Source: Jacaranda mimosifolia (taxonomy: Eukaryota; Streptophyta; Magnoliopsida; Lamiales; Bignoniaceae). Taken from it: a DNA stretch of 64,000 nucleotides. Positions 11,800 to 25,400 of the stretch are shown in pieces (the first letter of the stretch is position 1; every line of letters begins with the position of its first letter). The stretch lies in contig CM032117.1 of assembly GCA_018894105.1 (NCBI GenBank), positions 34,390,501-34,454,500 of the forward strand, read 5' to 3'. Under the pieces are notes generated by a model, which was not told where the DNA came from, ran no database searches, and saw only the letters and a list, made by a program, of their open reading frames with translations. A program made the translations under genes and the position numbers.

Positions 11800-12640
11800 A
11801 TGGACCATCTAGAGTAGAAGAGCATGATATAGTATGATGGGATCACACTAGACCATGTCGAGGTGGACCAATATGATCATTTCCATAAGATGGAAAGTGT
11901 GATCCTATATATATTGTATATATATAAATATTCCATAAGATGAAAGATGTGAGTCATATATATAATGTGTATATTATATATAAAAGATTCCATGATTTGG
12001 GAAGTATGACACACTAGAGGCTATCTAGTATGATGGGTGCACATTGCACCATTTTAAATAGACCAACTAGATTTAATCTTAAGAGGATATTCCATGGTGA
12101 AGGAAGATGTGATCACAATATATATAGGTGTACGTATATGTGAGTCATATTTTTGGAGCCAAATTTTGCTTATAAATATCCTAGAGTGGCCACCCCTTTG
12201 CTTTTATCACTTGGCTATGTGTTGGCAAATTTTCTAGATCCTAAATTATCGACTTTTCTAGTCTTCTTCTCCCTCCAAAAGTGCTATCTAGCTTTCTTCT
12301 TCCTCTAAGCCTTGAAGATAATCTCTAGCTATCTTCTTCAAGGTGTGAAGTCTACTTGGTGTGTGGATACCTTTGGAGGAAGAGCTTTGTTCTTCTATTG
12401 GTGTGGTGCCTGTTCATTGCCAAGGGTTTGGCAAGATCCTTTGGAGGTGTAGATCTATTTTGCTGTGGAATACTAGAAGAGTTCAAGGGGTGTAATTTGG
12501 ATTGCACTACAAAAGGAGTGCTGAGCAAAGGTATATTTTCTAGCCAAATCCATTCATGATGCATGAGATGAATCCTTTGGAGGAAATATTTAATTTGATT
12601 AAATGTTTAACTTCCTATGTTGTTAACTGAATTTTCAAAA
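11800..12640 (+). repeat. Possible LTR-derived segment with TATA and leader
   Basis: A TATA box (CTTATAAATATCC, 12169-12181) is followed by a GTGGCCACCCC block, a pyrimidine-rich leader rich in CTTCTTC and CTCCAAAAG, and GGTGTGTGGATACCTTTGG at 12358. That layout and wording parallel the promoter/leader part of the ~2.2 kb LTR family found at 13658, 26824 and 34237, so it may be a diverged relative. I cannot fix its ends. The opposed short frames at 12352-12564 are not supported as genes. Confidence 0.35.
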
Positions 12641-13657
12641 TTCAAGCTTCTCCTCTTTACATATCTTCCTTCAATATGAACTCATCTTTCACCTATGTAT
12701 AAGCATACAACATTTCTAGCTATATCTCCTAATCTCGTGTGTATTGTAACCATATTGCCTTAATGAAAGTTTATGGTAAAGTATTTCTAACATAGATGAC
12801 TAGTAGATCGAGCTCATCACCAATGCATGATGATGAGTTGGAATATAGCAAAGAATCACCTGGTATGCCAGACAATGACATATCAACTGGAGCTAAAGAC
12901 ATATTCCTTGTCACAAAGCTAGTATTGCCAAATATCTATATGCTGATAGAATGCCACACAACACATCTATGCTCCATATGGTGGATTGGGTAGGAGAGAT
13001 AATGGATGGTCATCCCGAATAATTCTTCAGCAACTTGCACATGACGAAACCTAAATTCATGGCTTGGTCCATGAATTAACAAGTAGTGGGCTTTTACTAA
13101 AAATGTAGCAATGTTTGGGTTTGAGCTGTTGAAGAGATTTTTTGTTTATGCAGATAGTGGGAGCGCATCAAAGACAAAGGTATATACTATGGAGCATCTT
13201 CAGCACTCTTTGGAGATGACAAATCATCATATCCATCATGTGATTAGGGTGCTTAATATTTTTGCTTTGGAGTTGATTTTTCTATCCAAACTTTAATGAC
13301 ATGTCAAATTTGTTTGAATCCCAACTTTTATTTGTATTTTCAAGTATGGCATGGAGAAAAAGTACACTAATTACACTATACCGCAATTAATTTAAATAGC
13401 ACATCATTTGATGTGTGTTTAATACAGTGCAGTTAGGGCAATCAATGATGCATTGGTGGTCTCGAAAAGTGCACATATCTCAAACGTCTTTGCCATAGCG
13501 CATTGGTCAAATGTTCACCTATGTGTATACCGATTAGGAGGGTAGTGCAAATAAAGCAAGGGTGTTTCTCGACGCAATTCAAAGTGATGTAGTGTTTCCC
13601 TTCCCCTCCTCCCCACAAGGTGTTATATTTATTTTTAATAAATATATATATGATCTA

Positions 13658-15866
13658 TGAAAGTAAGGCACTAGGATCCAATTATAAACACTTCAAAAGC
13701 TTAATAAACTAGTGCTTACATGCTAACTAGGATCAAATCATGCCTAAGATTCAGATTAGGATAGAGTGTTACCTGGAAATTTCAAAATCCAAGGAGAATT
13801 AGGTGAACTCTTCACCAATCCAGAAACTGCCAGAAAATGCACAGCAGGAGAGGACCAATTTTTACCTCCATCAAATCACCTCCAAAAATCACAAAAAAAC
13901 TACTGGATATGATAAACAACTTGAAGAACTCTCAGTAGAAAATTCAAATTGAAAAGCCTTCTGGATCTCCCTGTAGAAAATCACCAAATTGGACTTTGTG
14001 CAGTGGATCTTCAAAACCGTAGCAAACAAAGTAGTTTGCCTCTATTGATATGATCCACACACCAAATAGATCCTCCAAAATCTCTAGACTATAAGCTGGA
14101 ATAAGGCCAGAGATAAGCTATGGTGGAAGCTGATTTTTGGTGGGAAAGAAGAAGAAGAGAGCAAAGCTTTTAACACATGAATGCAATGCTTGCAAGGATT
14201 TTGGAGGGAATGGTGGAGAATCTAATTCTTCACACCTTTTGACATAATAACCAGCCCTCTCTCTATATATATCTATATATAGGTGCTAAAAGGTGTGATG
14301 CCCCTCCCATGAGGAAAAGGGGCAGCCAACTTGCATTTTACCAAGGTGGCAAATGCAAATTCTAATCTAATTTGAATTTCACTTGCATTTTAATTACAGT
14401 TAAAATCTAATTTTCAAGTAAATTAAAATGCTAATTCAAATGAACATTTCATTTTAATTTTTCCTCCAAAATGTTTTTTTTCTATTAATTAAATTAAATA
14501 CTTTAATTTAATTAATTAACCTTTGACTTAACTCTTAAGTCAAACAACCTCAACTCTTAAACTTGCATTTTATTAACTTGACTCTTCAAGCTAACTTGAC
14601 CAATTGATGGACATATTGGCACCAAATAATTAACTCGTTAATTATTGATCTAATTTAACTCCTTGAATTAATTGATTAATTTAACACTTAAATTAATCAA
14701 GCCAAAATTGACACCTCAAAATCGGTCCATTAGGAGACATTTTCTAACACTTAGAAAATCTTTTCTCCATCAAATAGGAAGCTGATTGACTTTTGTGTAT
14801 GACCCATAGGTTCTACCATTCATTAGACATGGGCTCACAACTCTTTGTGAGTTTTGAATGTCATATATTCATTTTAGTTTAAAACACTTCTAAACTAACC
14901 GACTCGATTCAATTAATCTCATTAATTGAAGAGTACCCAATCTCCACGGTCGATATCCAATATCAAGCCCATGAAACCCAACTAATTGGCTGAATTGAAT
15001 ATTTTGGAGAACTATTATAGCTCTACGCTTATCATGCAAATATGGTCCTTCCATCTCCTATCTCCCGAAAAAAGCCTAGGGCAAGATATTTGTCAACTCC
15101 CTAATAGCTTCGATGCTATGTTTCTATTCTCAATGTTTGATTCCCTTGTTTGACCTCATCTTTGGAAAACTCCTTTTCCAAATTGTCACACCACCTTGCA
15201 CAAGGATTTCTTGAAATCAATCATTATAGAATACATAGAAGATGTGCTCGCTCTTCACGAGTCGAATTCCATCTTGGATCTCACAAACCTCCATGCCAAG
15301 TAGCTCATACCCAACCTCAACCTGGAAGACCCGCTAAGTGGTCAACGAAGATTCAAAGCATGAGGACCAGACATAAGGTTACCATGGATCCTTAGGTCAG
15401 AGGACTAATCCATATGCACCAGTGTAAGTTGGAGAACTTACCACTACCAACTTGCCACTAAGACTATCTAATGGATTCTCCGGTGGGTCTTCAGTACCTT
15501 GTTCTCTAACAAGTACCCACTAACATGCACCCATATCTAATACGGTTGCTCATGGAATGGAGCAATATCCAACTCTTGGATTTATGCAACGTTAGTGCAA
15601 GTCTATCCGGATCTTAGATGCCCCATCTCGTAAGATCCTACGACTTGAAAGATTTAAGATCACGATCGTGTGTGACTTATTCCATGATCATTGAACTAAG
15701 TCCCATAGTCATAAGTGATCTTGGGGCTTCATCCAAATGCAAGTGAAATAATAATAAGCATGAGATGAAGATGGTCATATAGAGAATATCATTCAGTCAA
15801 GATTGTTTTACAAGAAAATAGCTTTACAAGGCTAATCCTATTGGCTTGCCGGGCACTATTCCAACA
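13658..15866 (-). repeat. Solo LTR copy A of the ~2.2 kb family
   Basis: 2209 bp. On the minus strand it starts TGTTGGAATAGTGCCC and ends TTACTTTCA. A perfect 5-bp target-site duplication ATCTA (13653-13657 and 15867-15871) flanks it. It lies inside the Harbinger transposase between the GSANKARVF and KYYLID blocks. The LTR promoter is visible on the minus strand as a TATATATAGA-rich tract around 14260-14280. There is no internal domain. It is probably left by LTR-LTR recombination of a full element. The TGTTGGAATA..GCCC start recalls Angela/BARE-type Ty1/copia LTRs, which is only a hint. Confidence 0.88.
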
Positions 15867-16153
15867 ATCTAATCGTATTATTCTAATATGTATAAATCAA
15901 ATCAACTACTATGGATATGACGCTAACACTTATTCATTTTATATAAAAGTATTACCTCATTGATACTAACTTCACAAACTATATGTGTTTCTTATCCCTC
16001 TACAAACAATCCCCTTACCACCTATAATAGTTTGATAGGGCCACCACATATAGTAGGCTAAAGGAGATATTCAACCATTGCTACTCGAGGCTGAGGAATA
16101 TCACTGAACGTACATTTGGAATTTTGAAAAAGCGATTCTTGATTCTATTTTGG

Positions 16154-18391
16154 TATAGTTGGAGATAGATTAGGATTCATAAAATTAAACTAAAAGGAGG
16201 CAAAACTAAACTAATCATCTCCATCTCTAGGACCTAACTACATGCCATAAATTAGGACTTAAAGTCTAAAAATTACCTTTTGAGGAAGAAAACAAAGGAA
16301 TCAAGTAGATCTCTCAAAAGACACCTCCAATTGAAGATCAAGAAGCTCTACAACCTTGATCCGATTTCTCCACTTCATAGCCTCCAAAATCTAGCAACTT
16401 TTGCACATAATTCCATCAGCAAAACAGCAAGTTAACGGCCAAAAATAGGTGGAAAAAACTTCTGCAATTGATCGCCCAAAAGAGCTCCAAAATTGGCCAC
16501 AAGGAGGTCCAATCAACCAATCCTAAGCTCCCCAAATGTGGAACCTCTAATATATAGTCCACACAACTAGGAAGGCCTCTCAATTCACAACTCTTTGCTA
16601 GACAAGAGAGGAGAAAGTGGATGATAGAGGTTGGCAGTTTGGAGGAACAGAGAAGGAGGAAGGAATCTAGGAGGTAGTTATTCAACACATGAATTATACT
16701 ACCTTTTGGAGGGAAATTGAGAGCATAAAAAATTCTTCTCAAGTGGCCAGCCACATGTGTTTATATAGGAAAGGATGGCAGCCTTTGGAGACTTCCATCA
16801 CACTCTCCACACATGTGTGCCAACTTGCTAAATCTACATTTAGCATGAATTTGCATTTGCATTGCATTTCATAAATTGAAATGTCAACTTGCATAATTCA
16901 AATGGACTCTTCTAGTTGATTTCCCTCCAAAAAATAAATTTCCTATTTAATTAAATCAACCTTTTGATTTAATTAATTTTACTTAGCTCTTTAAGTTAAT
17001 TAACTTGAGCTAACTTAACTTCTTAAGTTAACTTGACTAATTAAAATATCATATGGCACCAATTAAATTAACACCTTAATTTAATTGGCCTAATTTAACT
17101 CCTTAAATTATTTTGATTAATTTAACACTTAAATTAATCAAGTCAAAATAATCAATTGATAAGTGTCAAATTAATCAATTGATAATTAGTCAATTCCTTT
17201 CTCTCCTTAGGCAAAAATACCTACTTAGTAATTTTCTAACTCCTTAGAAAATTCCTCCTATCAAATAAAAATTTCCTTAGACTTTTGTATGTGACTCATT
17301 AGGTTCATACATTCATTGGGCATGGGTTCACATCTCTTTGTGATATTTTGAATAGTAAAATATTCGTATTAGTTTAAACTCATTTGAACTAATAACTCTT
17401 AATTACAATAACATCTATTAATTGAAGAACACCTAATCTCCAAGGTCAATGTCTAGCAACAAGCCCATGGAGCCCAACTAATTGGATGAATGAACTATAT
17501 CTTGATGAACCATTATAGCTTACGCCTACCATGCAAATATGGTCCTTCCGTCTCCTATCTCCTGAAAGAGGTCTAGGGAAAGACAATTATCGACTCCCTA
17601 ATAGCCTCAATAACTATATCTCTACATCCAATGTTGGATTCCTATTTATGACCTCAACTTTGGAAAACACATTTTCCAAATTGTCATACTACATTGCCCA
17701 AGGATTTCTTGGAATTGATTATTATAGAATATATATATGAGATGCACTCGTTCTTCACAACAACGAGGAAACAGATCCCTTCTTGGATCTCACAAACCTC
17801 CATGTTGAAGTAGCTCATGCCCAATTTAAACCCCAGATGACCCACTACGTAGTCAGGGCAAAGTTAAAGCATAAGAACCTAAGCACGAGGTCACTATGGA
17901 TCCTCAAGTCAAATGACTAATTATATGCACTATCGTAAGCTTGAGAACTTGCCACTACTAACATGCTACTACGACTATCTAGTGGATTCTCAAGCAGACC
18001 TTCAGTAAACTTATTCTCCAACAAGCACCCACTAATATACATTCTTGTCTAACATAACTTGCCCATGAAACAAGGCAATATCCAACCCCTTAGAGTATGC
18101 ATTGTTAGTACAAGTCCATCTGAATCTTAGATACCCCTTTTCACAAGATTTTATGACTTGGAATATTTAAAATCATAACCTTAGACACTTATTTCATGAT
18201 CACCATCATATGCATGACCAAGTCCAATAATCTTGTATGATTTAAGGGCTTCGACCAAATGCAAGTGAAGTATAAAAAAGCATAAGATGAAGATGGCCAT
18301 TTTATAAAAGATATCATTCAATCAAGATTGTCTCACAATTGGAGTAGTGTTTACAGGCCAATCTAATTGGTTGCAGGGTATTATTTCAACA
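16154..18391 (-). repeat. Solo LTR copy B of the ~2.2 kb family
   Basis: About 2.24 kb, minus strand, starting TGTTGAAATAATACCC at 18391. The far end near 16154 has lost its exact CA (TATAGTTGGAG where relatives have TGAAGGTAGGAG). The flanking pentamers TTTGG and TATGC agree only 3 of 5, so the duplication is decayed. Removing it joins the transposase blocks KKRFLILFW and PSYIVAGQ in frame, which supports a single insertion. It shares its orientation with copy A. Confidence 0.8.
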
Positions 18392-18620
18392 TATGCCTAG
18401 CTATATAGTTGCTGGGCAAACTAATATTGCCATTGCATGCTATGCTGTTCATAATTTCACCCATAAATTTAGCCGGAATGATGATATTTTTATGATACCT
18501 AATCATAAACTTGAGCCTGACTAAGAGGCCTTTTATCACCTGGTCACCCGGGTCAACAAGAGATTCAAGCATATGCTGCATTTTGAAATACTGTAGCAAA
18601 CTGGACGTGGTCAGAGATAG

Positions 18621-21600
18621 AGGGTTGATTGTTTGTTTAAGTTAATTTATTTGTGTTTGTCATTTATGTCATTGAGCATTATCCCTATTTGCTATCCTAA
18701 CTATGTTGTTTCCTTTATGATTTATAAAACACAATTCCATGCCTTTTACTAGGGTGATATTATCTAATTAATATGTGTGTGTTCATACATTATCTGTCAT
18801 ATAGAGATATAATTTATTTTTACATATATTGCCATTGGTTAATGATGTAACTGTTATTTTTGATAATGGATAACTATGCACGAGGCTCCCCTGTGTGCAT
18901 ATGGTGCTAGACCCATATGTATGATAATGGCTAAGATTGAGTCAAACTATGGCCGATGTTTTTTAGGTGCTTGGTAAGAGCGAACCACCCATGAAACTTC
19001 ATATGGGCCAGACACATAGGGTGGACATCAAGTAGGTATGCATAGGCAACACTGATTTTGGCGTTACCATGTCCAAGGCTATACATAACACCACTACCTC
19101 CAAAGGTGCTTGTTCAGGTGTTGTATCCATAGGCATCCCATTTCGTGATAAGCAGAGTTCTATCTGCCCCGATCATGACATACTGTCGCATACAGCACGG
19201 CATAGTGAGCGTATGTTGCTATTGTCTTTATGCGATTATTTTATTTATATTTTGTTATTTATTTTGTTGCTACTAGTCGTTGTATCACTAAAGATACAAT
19301 TTGTATGATGTTTATATAGACTAATATTGTGCATGATGATGTATCTATTTAGGTTATATATTTTTCTTTCAAATTTTTGGTTTTCATTTCATGTGTTATG
19401 TATTGTATATGTACATTGCTTCATTTATATTGGATGCATCAATGTATATATTGTGCATGGATGAGTGGTCATTGTTCGATAGATCTTGCGGGCAAGCCTA
19501 TTCCATCCAAATGTCTAGGGCCTAAACATTAAGGAGCATTTTCTCCGCATACTTCTTGACGCTAACACGATTTCATCATTAATGAATGAGATGTACGCAA
19601 GATTTGCATGCCCGAGATAACGCATAAACTCACGCAAAGATCTGCATGTCCGAGATAGCGCAAAAAATCACCTGTCAATTTTAACATCCATTCACAATAG
19701 AGTTTTTGATGAAATTTTTTATGAGCTCAGATAGCGCCATGACACAATGAAGTAAATTGTAGAGCACTCGAACGTCATCTATGAGCCAGTGAGTGGTGAT
19801 ATATTCATTTTGGCTCATTTGCAACCAACATTCAATGAGGTGAGACTTAGATGCAAGAAGAGATTTTAGTTCTACTATTATACAAATGTACGCATTCCAT
19901 ATTCAATATTATCTTTTTTGTATATGCAGGCATTACTACTTCCTGAGTCTTACTTTACACTTGAGAAAACTAGGTGCAATTTGCTATCAGAGATCTTTAG
20001 ACTGCCTGAGCCACCACCATGCCCCAGTCCTCGTCATTAGCCTAATAGAAGTGACAATCAATCATTAGGTGGATATCAATAGCCCATTCTCATAATTGAT
20101 TTGGAGACATCACGTAGTTCTTTTACGAGCACGGCTCTTCTAAGCCTAACATTCCATGTGCTTGTTCGACTCAAGTTAATGCTAATATGCTAGTTGGCTT
20201 TAATGGAACATTAATAGGAGGTTGCGAGTTGGGCCTATCTCCTCGTGGATTGAGGTTATACGTCACATTAGATTACTAAATGTTCTGGCTCATCCCACAT
20301 GAGCCATGCTAGTACAGCTCGGACAAAACGCCAACCTCCTACATCATCTTGATTTCATTTTATTCTTACTAGCTGCCATCACAGGTGGTCCCCACGCTCA
20401 TAAGTACTTCTTGATTATAATGTATTCTTCTTTTTAAAATTTTTTATATGGAATTATAAAAATTAACTGATAAATTATAGTATAACATTTTTTATCGCCA
20501 CGATACAATTAAAAGATTATATAAAACTATATAGGAAAAGCACTATTAAAACGAAAAAAAAAAACTAATACATAACAAAATTCCTACAACCAAGTAACGT
20601 TTTCAATCATAAGGAAATTATGAATTAGTTGCCAATCTAACTATGTTGCCCAAAAAGTCAAATCATGCGACAACCTAAGATAAAAACAATCAAGAAATTT
20701 GTGTTCCCGAATCAAACTGTGGGTGTAATTTATAAGTAACAGTAAACAAATATGTTAAGAGCGAAGGTTGATAACTAAATTATGTACAAAGAAATTTTAT
20801 TATATACCTACAACTCCATTCAATAAACTTTTGCCCCAAACCCGCAATATTGAAATACATTTCATGTTTAGGTAGCCTACTACTGTAAATATTTATGTGA
20901 ATTAGAATGTAATGATAAAATATTACCTCGTAGCTTCTTTATAAATCCAACTCGTACTCATTGATCTATGTGCACTACTTTTCATGACATTGTTTAAAAT
21001 ACTAAAATAACAAGAGATGTTATGTCTGAACTAAATTAGTTATAAAATTATGAAATATATTGACGTTTTAAATTTTGTTCGTAGTATTTCTATATCGACA
21101 TTATTAGCATATAAAATGTTTTTCCAAGTGATAAGACACACATAAAAGATAATACATATTAGATAATGCTTTTGGATCAAATATGTGTATGGTTAAGTTA
21201 AAATAAACAAATATCATAACAAAATAAAGTCTTCTCATCCATATTTCTTCTTTTTGTTATACCTTTCTACTCTACTATTAGCATAATTAAATAATATCAA
21301 TAGATAAATTATTGTAATTTAATGAGAATATATATCTGTGTCATACTTTTTCAAACCCCACCCTTCTGTCCAAGCAATACATTTTTCCCTATCAAAATAA
21401 TTCATATCTTTATAATTGTGAAATATAAAATAAAAATATAAAACTTAAAAGAAAATAGTGTATAAGTACCTCTATCATTTTTGTTTCTTAATACTCACAA
21501 AATGCACTTCCCTAAATTACTCCTGTTTATTCTTACAACTACTTTCCAACCTGGACTATATATTTGTAACTTGAAAGGCTGCATAAAACCATTTTTATCA

Positions 21601-22403
21601 AAAATAATCACAATGTTATTGTCGCAAAAACTTCCTGCTTTAGGAGTGTTTTCTAGTTAATAAATTGTATCACATACCCTTTGAAGTGTATTTTGCCACC
21701 AAATCTCATTCCAAATGTTCTATGATGCCATTTGACAATCCAGTTCTTCAATATAAGTAGTGGTGGTGGTAACAAAATTTTGAGTACAAGTAGATCCATC
21801 TTATTCTACAACACAAAATAAAACATCTTAAAAAGATATTAATATTAAAAGTACATCTATTATCATACCAAAATGATTAGAAGAAAGAATTAGGTAAAAC
21901 ACATTCAATTGCATAGTTGAATCGTAATAGTGGCATATATTAGAACATAAAAATTCTAGTGCCAAGTATCTCCAAATGAAATATTTATATGACTCTCACA
22001 CTTTCATAATCATAATAATATGATCATATCAGCAAAAGGACATAAATAAATTGTTCTATATATTATATTTCCTAAATAATAGAGTTATCCATCACTTATA
22101 CTATAAAATAAAACATAGAAAATAGAAGAAAGATTAAGAAGTTGCAAATATGTATTTAACTGAAGGAAAAAGGTTAGTCTATTATTTCCATCTCTACATC
22201 CTTAGTAAAAAAAAAATTATGTAAAGTATTTACATTGAAATACATACAGTAAATAGTTCCATGAATATGAATTGTACACATGAAAAAACATATGTCAATT
22301 AAATTGAAAAAGAGAATAAGTTAGTATGATATATATACATTTTGGAGCAATAAAAAATATAAGCCTAATAATATTACCTTTATCTATGAAGGTGCATTGA
22401 CCT
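18621..22403. other. AT-rich DNA between Harbinger and Helitron remnants
   Basis: No gene is recognised. It should contain the 3' end of the Harbinger element and the 3' terminus of the Helitron (a hairpin followed by CTRR on the minus strand), but I could not place either with confidence. A small tandem duplication of ~40 bp lies at about 19592-19665. The interval 18880-19220 is more GC-rich, without an identifiable domain. Confidence 0.5.
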
Positions 22404-25400
22404 TCACTTTGCAAAAATTTCTTTTAGTTCTACATTCCTTGTATAGACGCCTTCATGACCATTTATAAAACCATTTTTCGCTAACACTTTTGTAGTTTCT
22501 TTTGGGACTCTATGTGATAAAGCTACATACAGTTGGCCATGACTAAAGATATGATTTGAAAGATAGATTAGGGAATTGCTTGCAAGTCATTTCAAAAGGT
22601 ATTTTTGCATCTTCTGTTCTCTTCAATGCGATCCATGGTAAACATACTCTCTATTCCCTAAATTGTCCAGCATATAGTTTTTCTTTAATGAGATTTCTAC
22701 TGAATCAACGACATGTAAGCCTGTACCATTACATAATCCAATCTTAGGATTGATATTTCTGAGCAGCATGACATTGGAGAACCTTTTTTCGAAGAAAACT
22801 TGTATGGGCGGGATATTTCCCAGTGAAATAGAATTCAAAAACTCAAGTAGATTCAAATTTTGTGTGTCATCTACCATAGAGTCAAACGAATAGTATGTGA
22901 ATTCTTCATTAGGGAAAGCATATATAGCCTTTTCATTTAGCTTATTGATGTCATCATTTAGTCGAGTTATTAAGACTCTACTCTCCATATAATTTGCATC
23001 ATATGTGTGAGAACTTAAATCAGGAAAAATCTTGTTATGAACTCATTAATTGAATGCTCACCTCCCCAAGTAGAGCCATTGAATTTGGAAAATGTATCAT
23101 GTTATTTTCTACTGCTAGGTCTTCTCTGTTGCCAACTTTAAGTAAAAAACATGAGAAATAATGATTATTTTGGGCTCTCATGTTATCTGTTAAATAGAGA
23201 AATTTTACATTGCACCACAATGATGATCTATTGGAATAGTGCCCAACAACCAATTTGATTAGCATATAAATTATTTCACTTGTGATACAATCTTAATTGA
23301 ATGATATTCAAATAAAATGGCCATCTTCATCTTATGCTTATTTTACTTTACTAACATTTGGTTGAAGCCCCTAAATCACACAAGACTACATGACTTGGTC
23401 ACGCAATGGGTGGTGATCATGAAATAAATCTTACACGATCGTGATTTTAAACATTCTAAGTCATAGAATATATAGAAATGGGGCATCTAAGATTCAGATA
23501 AACTTGCACTAACAATGCATAAATCCAAGGAGTTGGATATTGCTCTGTTTCATAGCAATCCATATTAGACATGGGTGTATGTTAGTGGGTGCTTGTTAGA
23601 GAACAAGTTCACTGAAGACCTGATGTATGAGTTTTCATTGATGTTAAGAAATTAAAAATATGAATTTTAATAATTTGTGAGAGTTAGCTGAAATAATAGC
23701 TCCAACTTACACTAGTGCATATAATTAGTCATTGGACTTGAGGATCTATGGCGACCTTGTGTTTAGGTTATCATACCTTGAGTCTTCACGGACCTCGTAG
23801 TAGGTTATATGAGTTGAGATTGGGTATCAGCTACTTAGACATAGAGATTTGTGATATCCAAGATGGGATCTTTCTCCTCGTCGTTGTGAACAACGAATGC
23901 ATCTCCTATGTATTTTATGATGATCGATTCCAAGAAATCTTTGCACAAGGTAGTATGATAGTTTGGAAAAGGATTTTTCCAGATGAGGTCATAAAGGGGG
24001 AATCGAACATTGGGATTAGAAACATAGTTATTGAGACTATTGGGGAGCTGACAAATATCTTGCCCAATGCCTCTTTTGGAAAATAGGAGATGGAAGGATC
24101 GTATTTTCATGGCAAGCATAGACCTAGAATGATTTATCAAGACATATTTATTCATCCAATTAGTTAGGCTCCAAGGGCTTGTTCCTAGACATCGACCATG
24201 GAGATTAGGTACTCTTTGATTAATAGAGATTAATTGAAAGAGTTATTAGTTTAAAATAGTTTAAACTAATGTGAATATTTCAATATTCAAAATATCACAA
24301 TTAGTTGTGAGCTATGTTCAATGAATGGATGAACCTAATAGGTCACACACAAAAGCCTAAAGGAGGTTCTACTTGATGGGAGGAATTTTCTAAGGAGTTG
24401 GAAAATTCACCTAGGCGGTTTTGGAGAAGAATTAGATTGACTAATTTTTAGTCATTTTGGCTTGATTAATTTAATTATTAAATTAATCAAAACAATTTAA
24501 GGAGCTAAATTAGACTAATTAAATTAAGAAGCTAATTTAATTGGTGCCATATGACAACTAATTAGTCATGTTAACTTAAAAAAGTTAAGTTGACATAATT
24601 TAACCTAAAGAGTTAAGTTAATTGACTTAACTCTTTAAGTCAAATCAATCAATTAAATTAAAAAGTTGATTTAATTAAAATGAGAATTTGATTTTGGAAG
24701 GAAATTCAAATGAAGGAGTTTATTTGAGATTAATTTAGAATTAATTTGCACCACATTTCATCTGAGTTCATTTGAGATTAATTTAGAATTAATTTGAACC
24801 ACATTTCATAAGATGGAATGAAGATGCAAATTAAATTCAAATGTATGTGAAATTTACATGCAAATTGGTTGGCAAGTTGGTTGCCAAGTTGGCAACTAAC
24901 CATGGAAGGTGTGATGCCATCTTGCATCACACCATCCTCTCAATATATAGAGGTGGCCGGCCATATGATGGCTAAATGCTTAGATTCCCTCTCAATCCAA
25001 AAGTGTGATTTTTCATGAGTTATCTCACTCTCCAAACTCTCTTCCTCTCCAATTCTCTCATAACCGCCCTCTCCTTCACCTTCATCCTCTCATTTTGTAG
25101 TAGATTTGAGGCTGATTAGGTCTCTCCTTGGATGTGTGGATTATTACATTAGAGGTCCAACATTTGGGAGACTTATGCTCTTGGTGATCTATTGTTGTCC
25201 AAAGACTTTGGTGGCTATTTTGAAAGACTTCCGGTGATCTAATTGCCACAAAAATTTTACAGCAATATCCTTGGTATATTTAGGTGCTCTCTGTAAATTT
25301 TGAGTAAGTTTAGAGTTGAGAAAGGTGGTGAAATATTGGTGAGTTTCTATTGTGCAAAGGTTGATCCTTTGAAAAGTTCATTGGAGTCATTCTTTTCCTA

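Larger units (their letters stand above)
12960..18620 (+). pseudogene. PIF/Harbinger transposase (DDE_Tnp_4), split by two LTR insertions
   Basis: Transposase fragments lie in order: 12975-13296 (DWV.EIMDGHPE, NLHMTKPKFMAL, then MEHLQHSLEMTNHHIHHVIR), 13430-13650 (RAINDAL, then EGSANKARVFLDAI), 15940-16153 (KYYLIDTNFTN, then RLRNITERTFGILKKRF) and 18397-18620 (PSYIVAGQTNIAIACYAVHN). This is the order and wording of plant Harbinger transposases, which cut and paste with a DDE nuclease. The expected first Asp (family AIDGTH) is Asn in RAINDAL, and the second (HDSR) is Lys in NKAR, so it is dead even without the insertions. Frameshifts and stops occur too. The partner Myb-like ORF and the terminal repeats were not found. 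Confidence 0.8.

Noticed and set aside
13658..18391. A and B as the two LTRs of one retrotransposon
   Set aside because: A has its own perfect TSD (ATCTA), and the DNA between A and B is Harbinger transposase, not retrotransposon interior.
23748..24155. Overlapping ~110-codon frames on both strands
   Set aside because: They lie wholly inside LTR copy C and recur in the other LTR copies as non-coding sequence.
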